A stretch of DNA of 64,000 nucleotides from Streptomyces sp. DSM 110735 (GCF_016482685.1 NZ_JACYHF010000012.1:124001-188000), one strand, 5' to 3'; positions 25,212 through 38,390 are shown, counted from the first letter of the stretch. Numbers and translations are program-made. Notes: a model not told the origin generated them from the sequence alone.

Positions 25212-27338
25212 TTACTCGCCCTTGGCCTTCGCGATGATCTCCTCGGCGACGTTCCGCGGAACCTCGGCGTAGGAGTCGAACTGCATCGAGTAGCTTGCGC
25301 GACCCGAGGTCTTGCTGCGGAGGTCTCCGACGTAGCCGAACATCTCCGAGAGGGGCACGAGGCCCTTCACGACGCGGGCACCGGCCCGCTCCTCCATGGC
25401 CTGGATCTGGCCACGGCGGGAGTTGATGTCGCCGATGACCTCACCCATGTAGTCCTCGGGCGTGGTGACCTCGACGGCCATCATCGGCTCAAGGAGCACG
25501 GGCGAAGCCTTGCGCGCGGCCTCCTTGAAGGCCTGCGAACCGGCGATCTTGAAGGCGAGCTCGGAGGAGTCGACCTCGTGGTAGCCACCGTCGAGAAGAA
25601 TGACGCGGACGCCCGTCATCTCGTAGCCGGCCAGGATGCCGAACTGCATGGCCTCCTGCGCACCGGCGTCCACCGAAGGGATGTACTCCTTCGGGATACG
25701 GCCACCGGTGACCTTGTTCACGAACTCGTACGAGGTGTCGCCACCCTCGAGCGGCTCGATCGCGATCTGCACCTTGGCGAACTGACCGGTACCACCGGTC
25801 TGCTTCTTGTGGGTGTAGTCGTGACGCTCGACAGCCTTGCGGATCGTCTCGCGGTAGGCGACCTGCGGCTTGCCGACGTTGGCCTCGACCTTGAACTCAC
25901 GGCGCATACGGTCGACCAGCACCTCGAGGTGCAGCTCGCCCATACCACCGATGATGGTCTGGCCGGTCTCCTCGTCCGAGTGAACCTGGAAGGAGGGGTC
26001 CTCCTCCGCGAGACGCTGGATGGCGACACCCAGCTTCTCCTGGTCACCCTTGGACTTGGGCTCGATGGCGACCTGGATCACCGGCGCCGGGAAGTCCATG
26101 GACTCCAGGATGACCGGGTTCTTGTCGTCGGACAGCGTCTCACCGGTGGTGGTCTGCTTCAGGCCCATGACGGCGACGATGTCACCGGCGCCCACCGAGT
26201 CGATCTCCTCACGCTTGTTCGCGTGCATGCGGTAGATCTTGCCGATGCGCTCCTTCTTGCCCTTGACGGAGTTCAGCACCGAGGTGCCGGACTCCAGGCG
26301 GCCCGAGTAGACCCGGACGAAGGTGAGCTTGCCCAGGTGCGGGTCGCTCATGATCTTGAACGCGAGCGCGGACAGCGGCTCGTCCTCGGACGGCTTGCGC
26401 TTGACGACGACCTCGGGGTCCTTGACGTCGTGGCCCTCGATGGCCTCGACGTCGAGCGGGGTCGGCAGGTAGCGCACGACCGCGTCGAGCAGGGGCTGGA
26501 CGCCCTTGTTCTTGAACGCGGTACCGCAGAACACCGGGGTGACGGTGGTGCCGTCGGACTTGCCGGACGCGATGGTGATACGACGGATCGCGGCGTAGAG
26601 CTGCTCCTCGGTGGGCTCCTGGCCCTCCAGGTACAGCTCCATGATCTCTTCGTCGTTCTCCGCGACAGCCTCGACGAGCTTGCCGCGCCATTCCTCGGCA
26701 GCCTCGGTGTGGGTGTCCGGGATGTCGACGACGTCGTACATCTCGCCCTTGGCCGCCTCGGCGGACCACACGAGCGCCTTCATGCGGACCAGGTCCACGA
26801 CGCCCTTGAAGTCGGCCTCGGCACCGATCGGGAGCTGCATGACCAGCGGCTGAGCGCCCAGGCGGTCCGAGATCATGTCCACGCAGCGGTGGAACTCGGC
26901 GCCGGTACGGTCCAGCTTGTTCACGAAGCAGATGCGCGGCACGCCGTAACGGTCGGCCTGACGCCACACCGTCTCGGACTGCGGCTCCACACCGGCGACA
27001 CCGTCGAACACCGTCACGGCGCCGTCGAGCACGCGGAGCGAACGCTCCACCTCGACGGTGAAGTCGACGTGACCCGGGGTGTCGATGATGTTGATGGTGT
27101 AGTCACTGCCCTCGAGGGGCCAGTGGCAGGTGGTGGCAGCAGACGTGATCGTGATGCCACGCTCCTGCTCCTGCTCCATCCAGTCCATCGTGGCGGCGCC
27201 GTCGTGGACCTCACCGATCTTGTACGACACGCCGGTGTAGAACAGGATCCGCTCGGTGGTGGTCGTCTTGCCCGCGTCGATGTGGGCCATGATCCCGATG
27301 TTGCGGACCTTGGCCAGGTCAAGTGAAGTGGTAGCCAT
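25212..27338 (-). CDS. fusA: Elongation factor G
   Basis: EF-G catalyses ribosomal translocation and, with RRF, recycling. The GTPase domain shows AHIDAGKTTTTERILFYTG, DTPGHVDFTVEVERSLRVLD and NKLD. Domain IV contains GYEMTGVRVILLDGGYHEVD, and SYSMQFDSYAEVP is the C-terminal pattern. The length of 708 is standard. It lies 39 bp after rpsG in the str operon. Confidence 0.98.
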   Translation of the reverse strand: MATTSLDLAKVRNIGIMAHIDAGKTTTTERILFYTGVSYKIGEVHDGAATMDWMEQEQERGITITSAATTCHWPLEGSDYTINIIDTPGHVDFTVEVERSLRVLDGAVTVFDGVAGVEPQSETVWRQADRYGVPRICFVNKLDRTGAEFHRCVDMISDRLGAQPLVMQLPIGAEADFKGVVDLVRMKALVWSAEAAKGEMYDVVDIPDTHTEAAEEWRGKLVEAVAENDEEIMELYLEGQEPTEEQLYAAIRRITIASGKSDGTTVTPVFCGTAFKNKGVQPLLDAVVRYLPTPLDVEAIEGHDVKDPEVVVKRKPSEDEPLSALAFKIMSDPHLGKLTFVRVYSGRLESGTSVLNSVKGKKERIGKIYRMHANKREEIDSVGAGDIVAVMGLKQTTTGETLSDDKNPVILESMDFPAPVIQVAIEPKSKGDQEKLGVAIQRLAEEDPSFQVHSDEETGQTIIGGMGELHLEVLVDRMRREFKVEANVGKPQVAYRETIRKAVERHDYTHKKQTGGTGQFAKVQIAIEPLEGGDTSYEFVNKVTGGRIPKEYIPSVDAGAQEAMQFGILAGYEMTGVRVILLDGGYHEVDSSELAFKIAGSQAFKEAARKASPVLLEPMMAVEVTTPEDYMGEVIGDINSRRGQIQAMEERAGARVVKGLVPLSEMFGYVGDLRSKTSGRASYSMQFDSYAEVPRNVAEEIIAKAKGE

Positions 27339-27377
27339 AAGGCTTCAGTCTTCTCTCGGTCTCGATGTGGGTAGCGA

Positions 27378-27848
27378 CTACCAGCGGTAGTGCGCGAAGG
27401 CCTTGTTGGACTCGGCCATCTTGTGCGTGTCCTCGCGCTTCTTGACGGCCGCACCGAGGCCGTTCGAAGCGTCGAGAAGCTCGTTGAGCAGACGCTCGGT
27501 CATCGTCTTCTCGCGACGGGCGCGGGAGTAACCGACGAGCCAGCGCAGCGCGAGCGTGTTGGCGCGACCGGGCTTGACCTCGATCGGCACCTGGTACGTC
27601 GCACCGCCGACGCGGCGGGACTTGACCTCGAGGGTCGGCTTGATGTTCTCCAGCGCGCGCTTCAGCGTGATGATCGGGTCGTTGCCCGTCTTCTCACGCA
27701 GACCCTCCATGGCGCCGTAGACGATGCGCTCGGCGGTGGAGCGCTTGCCGTTCAGCAGCACCTTGTTGATGAGGGAGGTCACCAGAGGAGAACCGTAGAC
27801 CGGGTCGATGATGACCGGGCGCTTCGGGGCGGGGCCCTTACGAGGCAT
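27378..27848 (-). CDS. rpsG: 30S ribosomal protein S7 (uS7)
   Basis: S7 nucleates assembly of the small-subunit head and lies near the E site. It begins PRKGPAPKRPVIIDPVYGSP, and YQVPIEVKPGRANTLALRWL is diagnostic. The 156 residues end AESNKAFAHYRW. It starts 2 bp after the rpsL stop. Confidence 0.98.
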   Translation of the reverse strand: MPRKGPAPKRPVIIDPVYGSPLVTSLINKVLLNGKRSTAERIVYGAMEGLREKTGNDPIITLKRALENIKPTLEVKSRRVGGATYQVPIEVKPGRANTLALRWLVGYSRARREKTMTERLLNELLDASNGLGAAVKKREDTHKMAESNKAFAHYRW

Positions 27849-27850
27849 TC

Positions 27851-28222
27851 TTACTTCTCCTTCTTGGCGCCGTAGCGGCTGCGGGCCTGCTTGCGGTTCT
27901 TGACACCCTGGGTGTCGAGCGAGCCGCGGATGATCTTGTAGCGAACACCCGGCAGGTCCTTCACACGGCCGCCGCGCACGAGCACGATGGAGTGCTCCTG
28001 CAGGTTGTGTCCCTCACCCGGAATGTAGGCCGTGACCTCGATGCCGCTGGTCAGACGCACACGCGCGACCTTACGCAGGGCCGAGTTCGGCTTCTTCGGG
28101 GTGGTCGTGAACACACGCGTGCAGACGCCGCGACGCTGAGGGGAACCCTCGAGTGCGGGCGTCTTGTTCTTCTCGACCTTGTCCTGCCGGCCCTTACGGA
28201 CCAGCTGCTGGATCGTAGGCAC
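27851..28222 (-). CDS. rpsL: 30S ribosomal protein S12 (uS12)
   Basis: S12 monitors decoding in the A site and is the streptomycin-resistance locus. The 123-residue protein has the TTPKKPNSALRKVARVRL loop and GGRVKDLPGVRYK. Lys43 and Lys88 are both present, so the allele is of the streptomycin-sensitive type. It is the first gene of the str operon, after a leader of about 187 nt. Confidence 0.98.
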   Translation of the reverse strand: MPTIQQLVRKGRQDKVEKNKTPALEGSPQRRGVCTRVFTTTPKKPNSALRKVARVRLTSGIEVTAYIPGEGHNLQEHSIVLVRGGRVKDLPGVRYKIIRGSLDTQGVKNRKQARSRYGAKKEK

Positions 28223-28272
28223 TACTTCTCCGGTTTCTGTGTGCCGAATGGTGAAGCTAACCTGGAACTACG

Positions 28273-28306
28273 CCGACCCACGCGGTCGGGTGTGTCGAAC
28301 CCGCCA
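28273..28306 (-). promoter_or_regulatory. Leader RNA motif shared with rpsJ
   Basis: On the RNA strand: TGGCGGG, a 2-nt spacer, CGACACA, then CCCGACCGCGTGGGTCGG, with CCGACC/GGTCGG pairing. It lies 51-84 nt before the rpsL ATG. Relative to the rpsJ copy only one core base differs (G to A), and this change weakens the alternative CACGC/GCGTG stem but keeps the main hairpin. Confidence 0.7.
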
Positions 28307-28415
28307 GACTTCCACCGCAAGGGAGGAAGGGCGCGGATTGCGATGGCCGGTGACGGCTCGCCGCGCGGTCGAAGGCACGCACGGGAGCCAGGGCACACCC
28401 CAGGCACAAGGTATG

Positions 28416-28444
28416 AGCGTACCTACCGCACGGACTTCGGTCAA
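28416..28444 (-). promoter_or_regulatory. Promoter of the str operon (rpsL)
   Basis: On the minus strand TTGACC (28439-28444), a 17-bp spacer and TACGCT (28416-28421). Transcription would start near 28409. The 28223-28549 gap otherwise contains the leader and about 100 bp without a gene. Confidence 0.75.
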
Positions 28445-28549
28445 AACAAATGCGGTGCACCCGCACGTGACCGACGGAGCATGTCAAGTCCCCCGGCCGC
28501 GAGTGCCCGGGGATTTCACATGCCGGACACCCGTGGACACTGGCGCGGT

Positions 28550-29086
28550 TCAGGTTCCGGCGGCGGCCGCCACGATGAGCAGCAGCCAGAACACGCTCCA
28601 GCCGGCCGCCGACAGCCAGCCCATGACCAGCCCGATCAGCGCGAGCCCGTCGCCGTCCTCGCCGGTGCGCCGGATCTCGCCGCGCGCGGTGTGGCCGAGC
28701 ACGATCGCCGGGATGCCGGTGAGCCCGGCGGTCAGCAGGCACAGCAGCCCGCAGACGGCGGCTCCGACCGCCTTGCCGTTGGTCGCCGGCCGCGGGGGCG
28801 GCAGAAAGGGCGGCGGGACGGGCCCGAGGGCCGTCTGCTGCGGTGCGGGGCCATGGGGCAGGTCCGCCACCACCAGCGCCAGTTCGCCCACCGTACGGGC
28901 CGCGTAGGCGCGCTCCACGCGCCGGTCGAACTCCCCCTTGTCCAGCCGTCCCTCGCCGTACCCGGCGCGCAGCACGTCCACGGTGCGCTCCCGGTCGGCG
29001 TGCGAGGCCAGCAGGAACGCCGGACCACTGCCAGGGACCGGTCCGGGCACGCGGCCGTTCCCCTGCCACCACGACGGATACGACAC
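28550..29086 (-). CDS. DUF1707 and DUF4190-like membrane protein
   Basis: The N-terminal part (about 28-78) has the DUF1707 pattern: ASHADRERTVDVLRAGYGEG, then EFDRRVERAYAARTVGEL and a DLP ending. A Pro-rich linker follows, then two membrane segments (about 106-133 and 147-177) with GIPAIVLGHTARGEIRRTGE between them, as in DUF4190 proteins. DUF1707 is a small domain, common in actinobacteria, of unknown function. At 178 residues it appears complete. It lies between rpoC and rpsL but behind the rpoC terminator. Confidence 0.8.
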   Translation of the reverse strand: MSYPSWWQGNGRVPGPVPGSGPAFLLASHADRERTVDVLRAGYGEGRLDKGEFDRRVERAYAARTVGELALVVADLPHGPAPQQTALGPVPPPFLPPPRPATNGKAVGAAVCGLLCLLTAGLTGIPAIVLGHTARGEIRRTGEDGDGLALIGLVMGWLSAAGWSVFWLLLIVAAAAGT

Positions 29087-29185
29087 GGAGCACCTCCCGA
29101 AACCCCCGGCGGAGTCCCTCCATGATGCGCCCGATCGCCCCGTCCCGGGCGGAAATGCCCGCAGACGGCGTCAGCCGGACAACGC

Positions 29186-29223
29186 CGAAGGGCGGCACCC
29201 CCCGTGGAGGGTGCCGCCCTTCG
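29186..29223 (-). terminator. Terminator after rpoC
   Basis: CGAAGGGCGGCACCC (29186-29200) pairs perfectly over 15 bp with GGGTGCCGCCCTTCG (29209-29223), 12 bp after the rpoC stop codon. Confidence 0.9.
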
Positions 29224-29234
29224 GAACTGCTCGC

Positions 29235-33134
<3,900 letters not shown>

Positions 33135-33245
33135 TATGCGTCAATCCCTCTCAGGGTTGTGAGTCATGGGGTCTGAAACGGGGGTCCTGGGGCCGGTAAG
33201 GGGGCTTGGTTCCTTGCGGGACCGAGCCCCCGTACCGGACTCCCG

Positions 33246-36200
33246 TCAGACCTCTTCGACGCTGCTCGGCTCGCGCCGGGACAGGTCGATACCGAGCTCC
33301 TCCGCAGCGCGGAAGACGTCCTCGTCGGTGTCGCGCATCTCGATGGACATGCCGTCCGAGGACAGCACCTCCACGTTGAGGCACAGGGACTGCATCTCCT
33401 TGATGAGCACCTTGAAGGACTCGGGGATGCCGGGCTCGGGGATGTTCTCGCCCTTGACGATGGCCTCGTAGACCTTCACGCGGCCGGTGACGTCGTCGGA
33501 CTTGATGGTCAGCAGTTCCTGGAGGGCGTAGGCGGCGCCGTAAGCCTCGAGCGCCCACACCTCCATCTCACCGAAGCGCTGGCCACCGAACTGAGCCTTA
33601 CCACCCAGCGGCTGCTGGGTGATCATCGAGTACGGACCGGTCGAGCGCGCGTGCAGCTTGTCGTCGACCAGGTGGTGCAGCTTGAGGATGTACATGTAGC
33701 CGACCGAGATCGGGTCCGGGAACGGCTCACCGCTGCGACCGTCGAACAGCCGCGCCTTGCCGGTCGGGAGCACCATGCGCTCGCCGTCCCGGTTCGGGAT
33801 GGTGTGCTGCAGCAGACCCGCCAGCTCGTCCTCGCGGGCACCGTCGAAGACCGGGGTCGCGACGTTGGTGCCGGGGTCGACCTGGTCGGCGCCGATGGCC
33901 TGCAGACGCTGGGCCCACTCCTCCGCGAGACCGGAGACGTCCCAGCCGCGGCTGGCGAGCCAGCCGAGGTGGATCTCCAGGACCTGTCCCGGGTTCATTC
34001 GGGACGGGACACCCAGCGGGTTGAGGATGATGTCGACCGGGGTGCCGTCCTCCAGGAAGGGCATGTCCTCGATCGGGTTGATCTTGGAGATGACACCCTT
34101 GTTGCCGTGGCGGCCGGCGAGCTTGTCACCGTCGGTGATCTTGCGCTTCTGCGCGACGTAGACGCGGACGAGCTGGTTGACGCCCGGGGGCAGCTCGTCG
34201 CCCTCCTCGCGGTCGAAGACGCGGACACCGATGATCTTGCCGGTCTCGCCGTGCGGCACCTTCAGGGAGGTGTCGCGGACCTCGCGCGCCTTCTCACCGA
34301 AGATCGCGCGGAGCAGACGCTCCTCCGGGGTCAGCTCGGTCTCACCCTTGGGCGTGACCTTGCCGACGAGGATGTCGCCCGCGGTGACCTCGGCGCCGAT
34401 GCGGATGATGCCGCGCTCGTCCAGGTCCGCCAGGACCTCCTCGGAGACGTTCGGGATGTCCCGGGTGATCTCCTCGGGGCCGAGCTTGGTGTCACGGGCG
34501 TCGACCTCGTGCTCCTCGATGTGGATCGAGGAGAGGACGTCGTCCTGCACGAGGCGCTGCGACAGGATGATCGCGTCCTCGTAGTTGTGACCCTCCCACG
34601 GCATGAACGCCACGAGCAGGTTCTTGCCCAGGGCCATCTCGCCGTTCTCGGTGGCCGGACCGTCGGCCAGGACCTGGCCCTCGATGATCCGGTCGCCCTC
34701 GTTGACGATGACCTTCTGGTTGACCGACGTGCCCTGGTTGGAGCGCGAGAACTTGTGCAGGCGGTACGTGATGTACGTGCCGTCGTCGTTGGCGGTCGTG
34801 ACGTAGTCCGCGGAGACCTCCTGGACCACACCCGCCTTCTCGGCCTTGACCACGTCACCGGCGTCGACGGCGGAGCGGTACTCCATGCCGGTGCCGACGA
34901 GCGGGGCCTCGCTCTTGATGAGCGGCACGGCCTGGCGCATCATGTTCGCGCCCATGAGGGCACGGTTGGCGTCGTCGTGCTCGAGGAACGGGATCATGGC
35001 GGTCGCGACCGACACCATCTGGCGCGGGGAGACGTCCATGTAGTCGACCTCGTCACCGGGGACGTAGTCGACCTCGCCGCCACGACGGCGGACCAGGACG
35101 CGGGACTCCTCGAACCGCATGTCGTCATTGAGCGTGGCGTTGGCCTGCGCGATGACGAATCGGTCCTCTTCGTCGGCCGTCAGGTAGTCCACCTCGTCGG
35201 TGACCTGACCGTCGACGACCTTGCGGTACGGCGTCTCGACGAAACCGAACGCGTTGACCCGGCCGTAGGAGGCGAGCGAGCCGATCAGACCGATGTTCGG
35301 GCCTTCGGGCGTCTCGATCGGGCACATGCGGCCGTAGTGCGAGGGGTGCACGTCACGGACCTCGAAGCCGGCCCGCTCACGGGAGAGACCACCCGGACCA
35401 AGAGCCGACAGACGGCGCTTGTGGGTGAGACCCGACAGCGGGTTGTTCTGGTCCATGAACTGCGAGAGCTGGCTGGTGCCGAAGAACTCCTTGATGGAGG
35501 CGACGACCGGCCGGATGTTGATCAGGGTCTGCGGCGTGATCGCCTCGACGTCCTGGGTGGTCATGCGCTCGCGCACGACGCGCTCCATACGAGCCAGACC
35601 CGTGCGGACCTGGTTCTGGATGAGCTCGCCGACGCTGCGCAGACGACGGTTGCCGAAGTGGTCGATGTCGTCGGTCTCGACGACGATCGACTGGCCGCTG
35701 TCGCCGACCGTCTCGGTCTCACCGGCGTGCAGCTTCACCAGGTACTTGATCGTCGAGATGATGTCCTCGACGGTCAGGATGCCCGCGTCCAGCGGAGCGT
35801 CCGCGCCCAGCTTCTTGTTGACCTTGTAGCGGCCGACCTTGGCCAGGTCGTAGCGCTTGGGGTTGAAGTACAGGTTCTCGAGCAGCGTCTGCGCGGCCTC
35901 GCGCGTGGGCGGCTCGCCCGGACGCAGCTTGCGGTAGATGTCGAGCAGCGCGTCGTCCTGGCCCTGGGTGTGGTCCTTCTCCAGGGTGGCGCGCATCGAC
36001 TCGTACTCGCCGAACTCCTCGAGGATCTGCTCGGTGGTCCAGCCGAGCGCCTTGAGCAGGACGGTGACCGACTGCTTGCGCTTGCGGTCGATGCGGACAC
36101 CGACCATGTCGCGCTTGTCGATCTCCATCTCCAGCCAGGCACCCCGGGACGGGATGATCTTGGCGGAGTAGATGTCCTTGTCGGACGTCTTGTCGATGGA

Positions 36201-36731
36201 GGAGTCGAAGTAGACACCGGGAGAACGCACGAGCTGCGACACCACGACACGCTCGGTGCCGTTGATGACGAAGGTGCCCTTGTTCGTCATGAGCGGGAAG
36301 TCGCCCATGAAGACCGTCTGGGACTTGATCTCGCCGGTCTCGTTGTTGGTGAACTCAGCGGTGACGAAGAGCGGAGCGGCGTACGTGAAGTCGCGGTCCT
36401 TGCACTCGTCGATGGAGTTCTTCGGCGGCTCGAAGCGGTGGTCGCGGAACGTCAGCGACATCGACCCGGAGAAGTCCTCGATCGGGGAGATCTCCTCGAA
36501 GATCTCCTCCAGACCGGACTTGGTGGGGACGTCCTGACCGTTCTCGAGAGCCTTCTCGACGCGAGCCTTCCAGGCGTCGTTGCCGAGCAGCCAGTCGAAG
36601 CTCTCGGTCTGGAGCGCGAGAAGGTTCGGAACCTCGAGGGGCTCCTTGATCTTTGCAAAGGAGATGCGCAGCGGGGCGGTGCTGGCGCCGTTGTTCGTAT
36701 TCGCGGTCGAGGCAGTGCGCGAGGCGGCCAA
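33246..36731 (-). CDS. rpoB: RNA polymerase beta subunit
   Basis: Beta forms the catalytic cleft with beta'. I place the start at TTG 36731 (MAASRTASTANTNNGAST), giving 1161 residues, because GGAAGGA lies 7 nt upstream; the frame stays open to a GTG at 36761 that lacks a ribosome site. The rifampicin region reads GTSQLSQFMDQNNPLSGLTH followed by KRRLSALGPGGLSRERAG. The Asp, His and Ser most often mutated to resistance are all wild type. Confidence 0.98.
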   Translation of the reverse strand: MAASRTASTANTNNGASTAPLRISFAKIKEPLEVPNLLALQTESFDWLLGNDAWKARVEKALENGQDVPTKSGLEEIFEEISPIEDFSGSMSLTFRDHRFEPPKNSIDECKDRDFTYAAPLFVTAEFTNNETGEIKSQTVFMGDFPLMTNKGTFVINGTERVVVSQLVRSPGVYFDSSIDKTSDKDIYSAKIIPSRGAWLEMEIDKRDMVGVRIDRKRKQSVTVLLKALGWTTEQILEEFGEYESMRATLEKDHTQGQDDALLDIYRKLRPGEPPTREAAQTLLENLYFNPKRYDLAKVGRYKVNKKLGADAPLDAGILTVEDIISTIKYLVKLHAGETETVGDSGQSIVVETDDIDHFGNRRLRSVGELIQNQVRTGLARMERVVRERMTTQDVEAITPQTLINIRPVVASIKEFFGTSQLSQFMDQNNPLSGLTHKRRLSALGPGGLSRERAGFEVRDVHPSHYGRMCPIETPEGPNIGLIGSLASYGRVNAFGFVETPYRKVVDGQVTDEVDYLTADEEDRFVIAQANATLNDDMRFEESRVLVRRRGGEVDYVPGDEVDYMDVSPRQMVSVATAMIPFLEHDDANRALMGANMMRQAVPLIKSEAPLVGTGMEYRSAVDAGDVVKAEKAGVVQEVSADYVTTANDDGTYITYRLHKFSRSNQGTSVNQKVIVNEGDRIIEGQVLADGPATENGEMALGKNLLVAFMPWEGHNYEDAIILSQRLVQDDVLSSIHIEEHEVDARDTKLGPEEITRDIPNVSEEVLADLDERGIIRIGAEVTAGDILVGKVTPKGETELTPEERLLRAIFGEKAREVRDTSLKVPHGETGKIIGVRVFDREEGDELPPGVNQLVRVYVAQKRKITDGDKLAGRHGNKGVISKINPIEDMPFLEDGTPVDIILNPLGVPSRMNPGQVLEIHLGWLASRGWDVSGLAEEWAQRLQAIGADQVDPGTNVATPVFDGAREDELAGLLQHTIPNRDGERMVLPTGKARLFDGRSGEPFPDPISVGYMYILKLHHLVDDKLHARSTGPYSMITQQPLGGKAQFGGQRFGEMEVWALEAYGAAYALQELLTIKSDDVTGRVKVYEAIVKGENIPEPGIPESFKVLIKEMQSLCLNVEVLSSDGMSIEMRDTDEDVFRAAEELGIDLSRREPSSVEEV

Positions 36732-36894
36732 GAGGGGGTCCTTCCGAGGGCTCGGACTCACTACGCGCGTACCGGCCCCTCTCCCAGCGGCGAGACGGAA
36801 AACCCCAGGTCAGGGAAGTTCGGCCGTCGGTGCTCGGGTGAGGGCAGACCCCTGGTGACGGGCAGGGGACAGCTAACAGGCAGCGCAAAGGGTC

Positions 36895-36923
36895 AGTGTA
36901 GCCACTTGGCACACTGATGTCCA
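36895..36923 (-). promoter_or_regulatory. Promoter of rpoB
   Basis: On the minus strand TGGACA (36918-36923), a 17-bp spacer and TACACT (36895-36900). The start would be near 36888, about 155 nt before the TTG start codon of rpoB. Confidence 0.7.
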
Positions 36924-37065
36924 GTCCGGGTTTCGCAGACCCTTCGTCTTTCTCAACGCCCTCGTCTTCGACGCCCTCGGCATGTTGCCCTCAACGCACG
37001 GTGATACTGCCCTCTTCGCCGTCGATCCATGCCTCGGATTCGGATCGTTGTGACGACGCGTCCTG

Positions 37066-37094
37066 AGAATTGCGCGCTGCGTGCGGTTCGTCAA
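37066..37094 (-). promoter_or_regulatory. Second candidate promoter upstream of rpoB
   Basis: On the minus strand TTGACG (37089-37094), a 17-bp spacer and AATTCT (37066-37071). It is weaker than the promoter at 36895. The 570-bp gap between rplL and rpoB holds these promoters, the rplL terminator and no supported gene. Confidence 0.4.
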
Positions 37095-37194
37095 GGCCCC
37101 CCAGCCGGAACGGAGCCGTCCGGAGACACGACGATGATCACCATACCCCTCGCCACCACGAGTGCAAGGCAACCGTGGTCCCCCTCCGGACACG

Positions 37195-37232
37195 CCGAAG
37201 AGCGACCACCCGGATGGATGATCGCTCTTCGG
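37195..37232 (-). terminator. Stem-loop after rplL
   Basis: CCGAAGAGCGA (37195-37205) and TCGCTCTTCGG (37222-37232) pair perfectly over 11 bp around a 16-nt loop. It probably attenuates the rplJL transcript before rpoBC. Confidence 0.7.
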
Positions 37233-37302
37233 TGCGTTCGCGTTACAGACCCTCTCGGGCCGCAATCAGCGCGCGGTGAGGTTCGCTGAACCCCGTGAGG
37301 TC

Positions 37303-37686
37303 TTACTTGACCTCGACGGAGGCACCGGCGCCCTTGAGGGCCTCGGCGGCCTTCTCAGCGGCCTCCTTGTTGACCTTCTCGAGGACCGGCTTCGGGGTGC
37401 CGTCGACGAGGTCCTTGGCCTCCTTCAGACCCAGGGAGGTCAGCTCACGCACGACCTTGATGACCTGGATCTTCTTCTCGCCGGCGCCGGTGAGGACGAC
37501 GTCGAACTCGTCCTGCTCCTCGGCAGCCTCGGCCGGGGCACCGGCGGCGGCCGGGCCGGCGACGGCGACGGCAGCGGCGGCGGTGACGTCGAACTTGTCC
37601 TCGAAGGCCTTCACGAACTCGGAGAGCTCGATGAGGGTCATCTCCTCGAACTGGGCCAGCAGCTCGTCCTGGGTGAGCTTCGCCAT
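37303..37686 (-). CDS. rplL: 50S ribosomal protein L7/L12 (bL12)
   Basis: L7/L12 forms the stalk that recruits translation factors. The N-terminal dimerisation segment KLTQDELLAQFEEMTLIELS and an Ala-rich hinge (about 35-58) lead to the C-terminal domain with EFDVVLTGAGEKKIQVIKVV and LKEAKDLVDGTPKPVLE. The length of 127 is normal. It lies 117 bp after rplJ. Confidence 0.98.
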   Translation of the reverse strand: MAKLTQDELLAQFEEMTLIELSEFVKAFEDKFDVTAAAAVAVAGPAAAGAPAEAAEEQDEFDVVLTGAGEKKIQVIKVVRELTSLGLKEAKDLVDGTPKPVLEKVNKEAAEKAAEALKGAGASVEVK

Positions 37687-37803
37687 GATGGCGGTCCTTC
37701 CACTAATTCGGCAGGTGCCGGATGTACTGGGTGAGGCGGGCGTACTTAGGGCCCGCTGCGACCCTCGCCGCGTCAGGCGGCCAGGATCAGAAAGCGAGCC
37801 GAA

Positions 37804-38334
37804 TTACTCGGCACCGCCCTGCTCGGCCTGCTTGGCGCGAAGGGCGTCCACGGTGCGGACGAGCTTCGACGGCAGCGCCTGGAAGAGCTGAGCAGCCTGA
37901 GACTGCTTGCCCTTGAAGGCACCGGCCAGCTTGCTGAGCAGAACCTCGCGGGACTCGAGGTCCGCAAGCTTCTTGATCTCGTCGGCGGTCATCGCCTTGC
38001 CGTCAAGGACACCGCCCTTGATGACGAGATTCGGGTTGTCCTTGGCGAAGTCACGCAGACCCTTCGCCGACTCCACCGGGTCACCGGTGACGAAGGCGAC
38101 GGCCGTCGGACCAGCGAAGAGCTGGTCGTCCAGCGTGATCCCGGCCTCGTTGGCCGCAATCTTGGTCAGCGTGTTCTTCACCACGGCGTACTGGGCGTTC
38201 TCACCGAGCGACCGGCGCAGCGTCTTGAGCTGCGCCACGGTGAGACCGCGGTACTCGGTCAGCACGGCGGCGTTGGAGCTGCGGAACTTGTCCGTCAGCT
38301 CGGCAACCGCGGCAGCCTTGTCGGGCGTCGCCAT
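37804..38334 (-). CDS. rplJ: 50S ribosomal protein L10 (uL10)
   Basis: L10 anchors L7/L12 to the ribosome and with L12 usually represses its own mRNA. The start MATPDKAAAVAELTDKFRSS at 38334 (176 residues) is chosen because the upstream open frame to 38544 covers the leader RNA and lacks similarity. GLTVAQLKTLRRSLGENAQY and FAGPTAVAFVTGDPV are typical. Confidence 0.97.
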   Translation of the reverse strand: MATPDKAAAVAELTDKFRSSNAAVLTEYRGLTVAQLKTLRRSLGENAQYAVVKNTLTKIAANEAGITLDDQLFAGPTAVAFVTGDPVESAKGLRDFAKDNPNLVIKGGVLDGKAMTADEIKKLADLESREVLLSKLAGAFKGKQSQAAQLFQALPSKLVRTVDALRAKQAEQGGAE

Positions 38335-38390
38335 AGAGCCTCGGCCTCCTTCCGGGTGATTCTGACCGCGCGGACCCGAAGGAGGACTTG

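Noticed and set aside
33651..36917. A 1088-residue plus-strand open frame opposite rpoB
   Set aside because: Same reason: a mirror frame of rpoB with no motif or ribosome site.
36873..36983. 36-residue Lys/Arg-rich ORF in the rpoB leader (MPRASKTRALRKTKG...)
   Set aside because: It has a plausible ATG after GAGGG, but the best rpoB promoter lies inside it, and codon bias is weak. Leader-peptide status would need conservation in relatives, so I do not annotate it.
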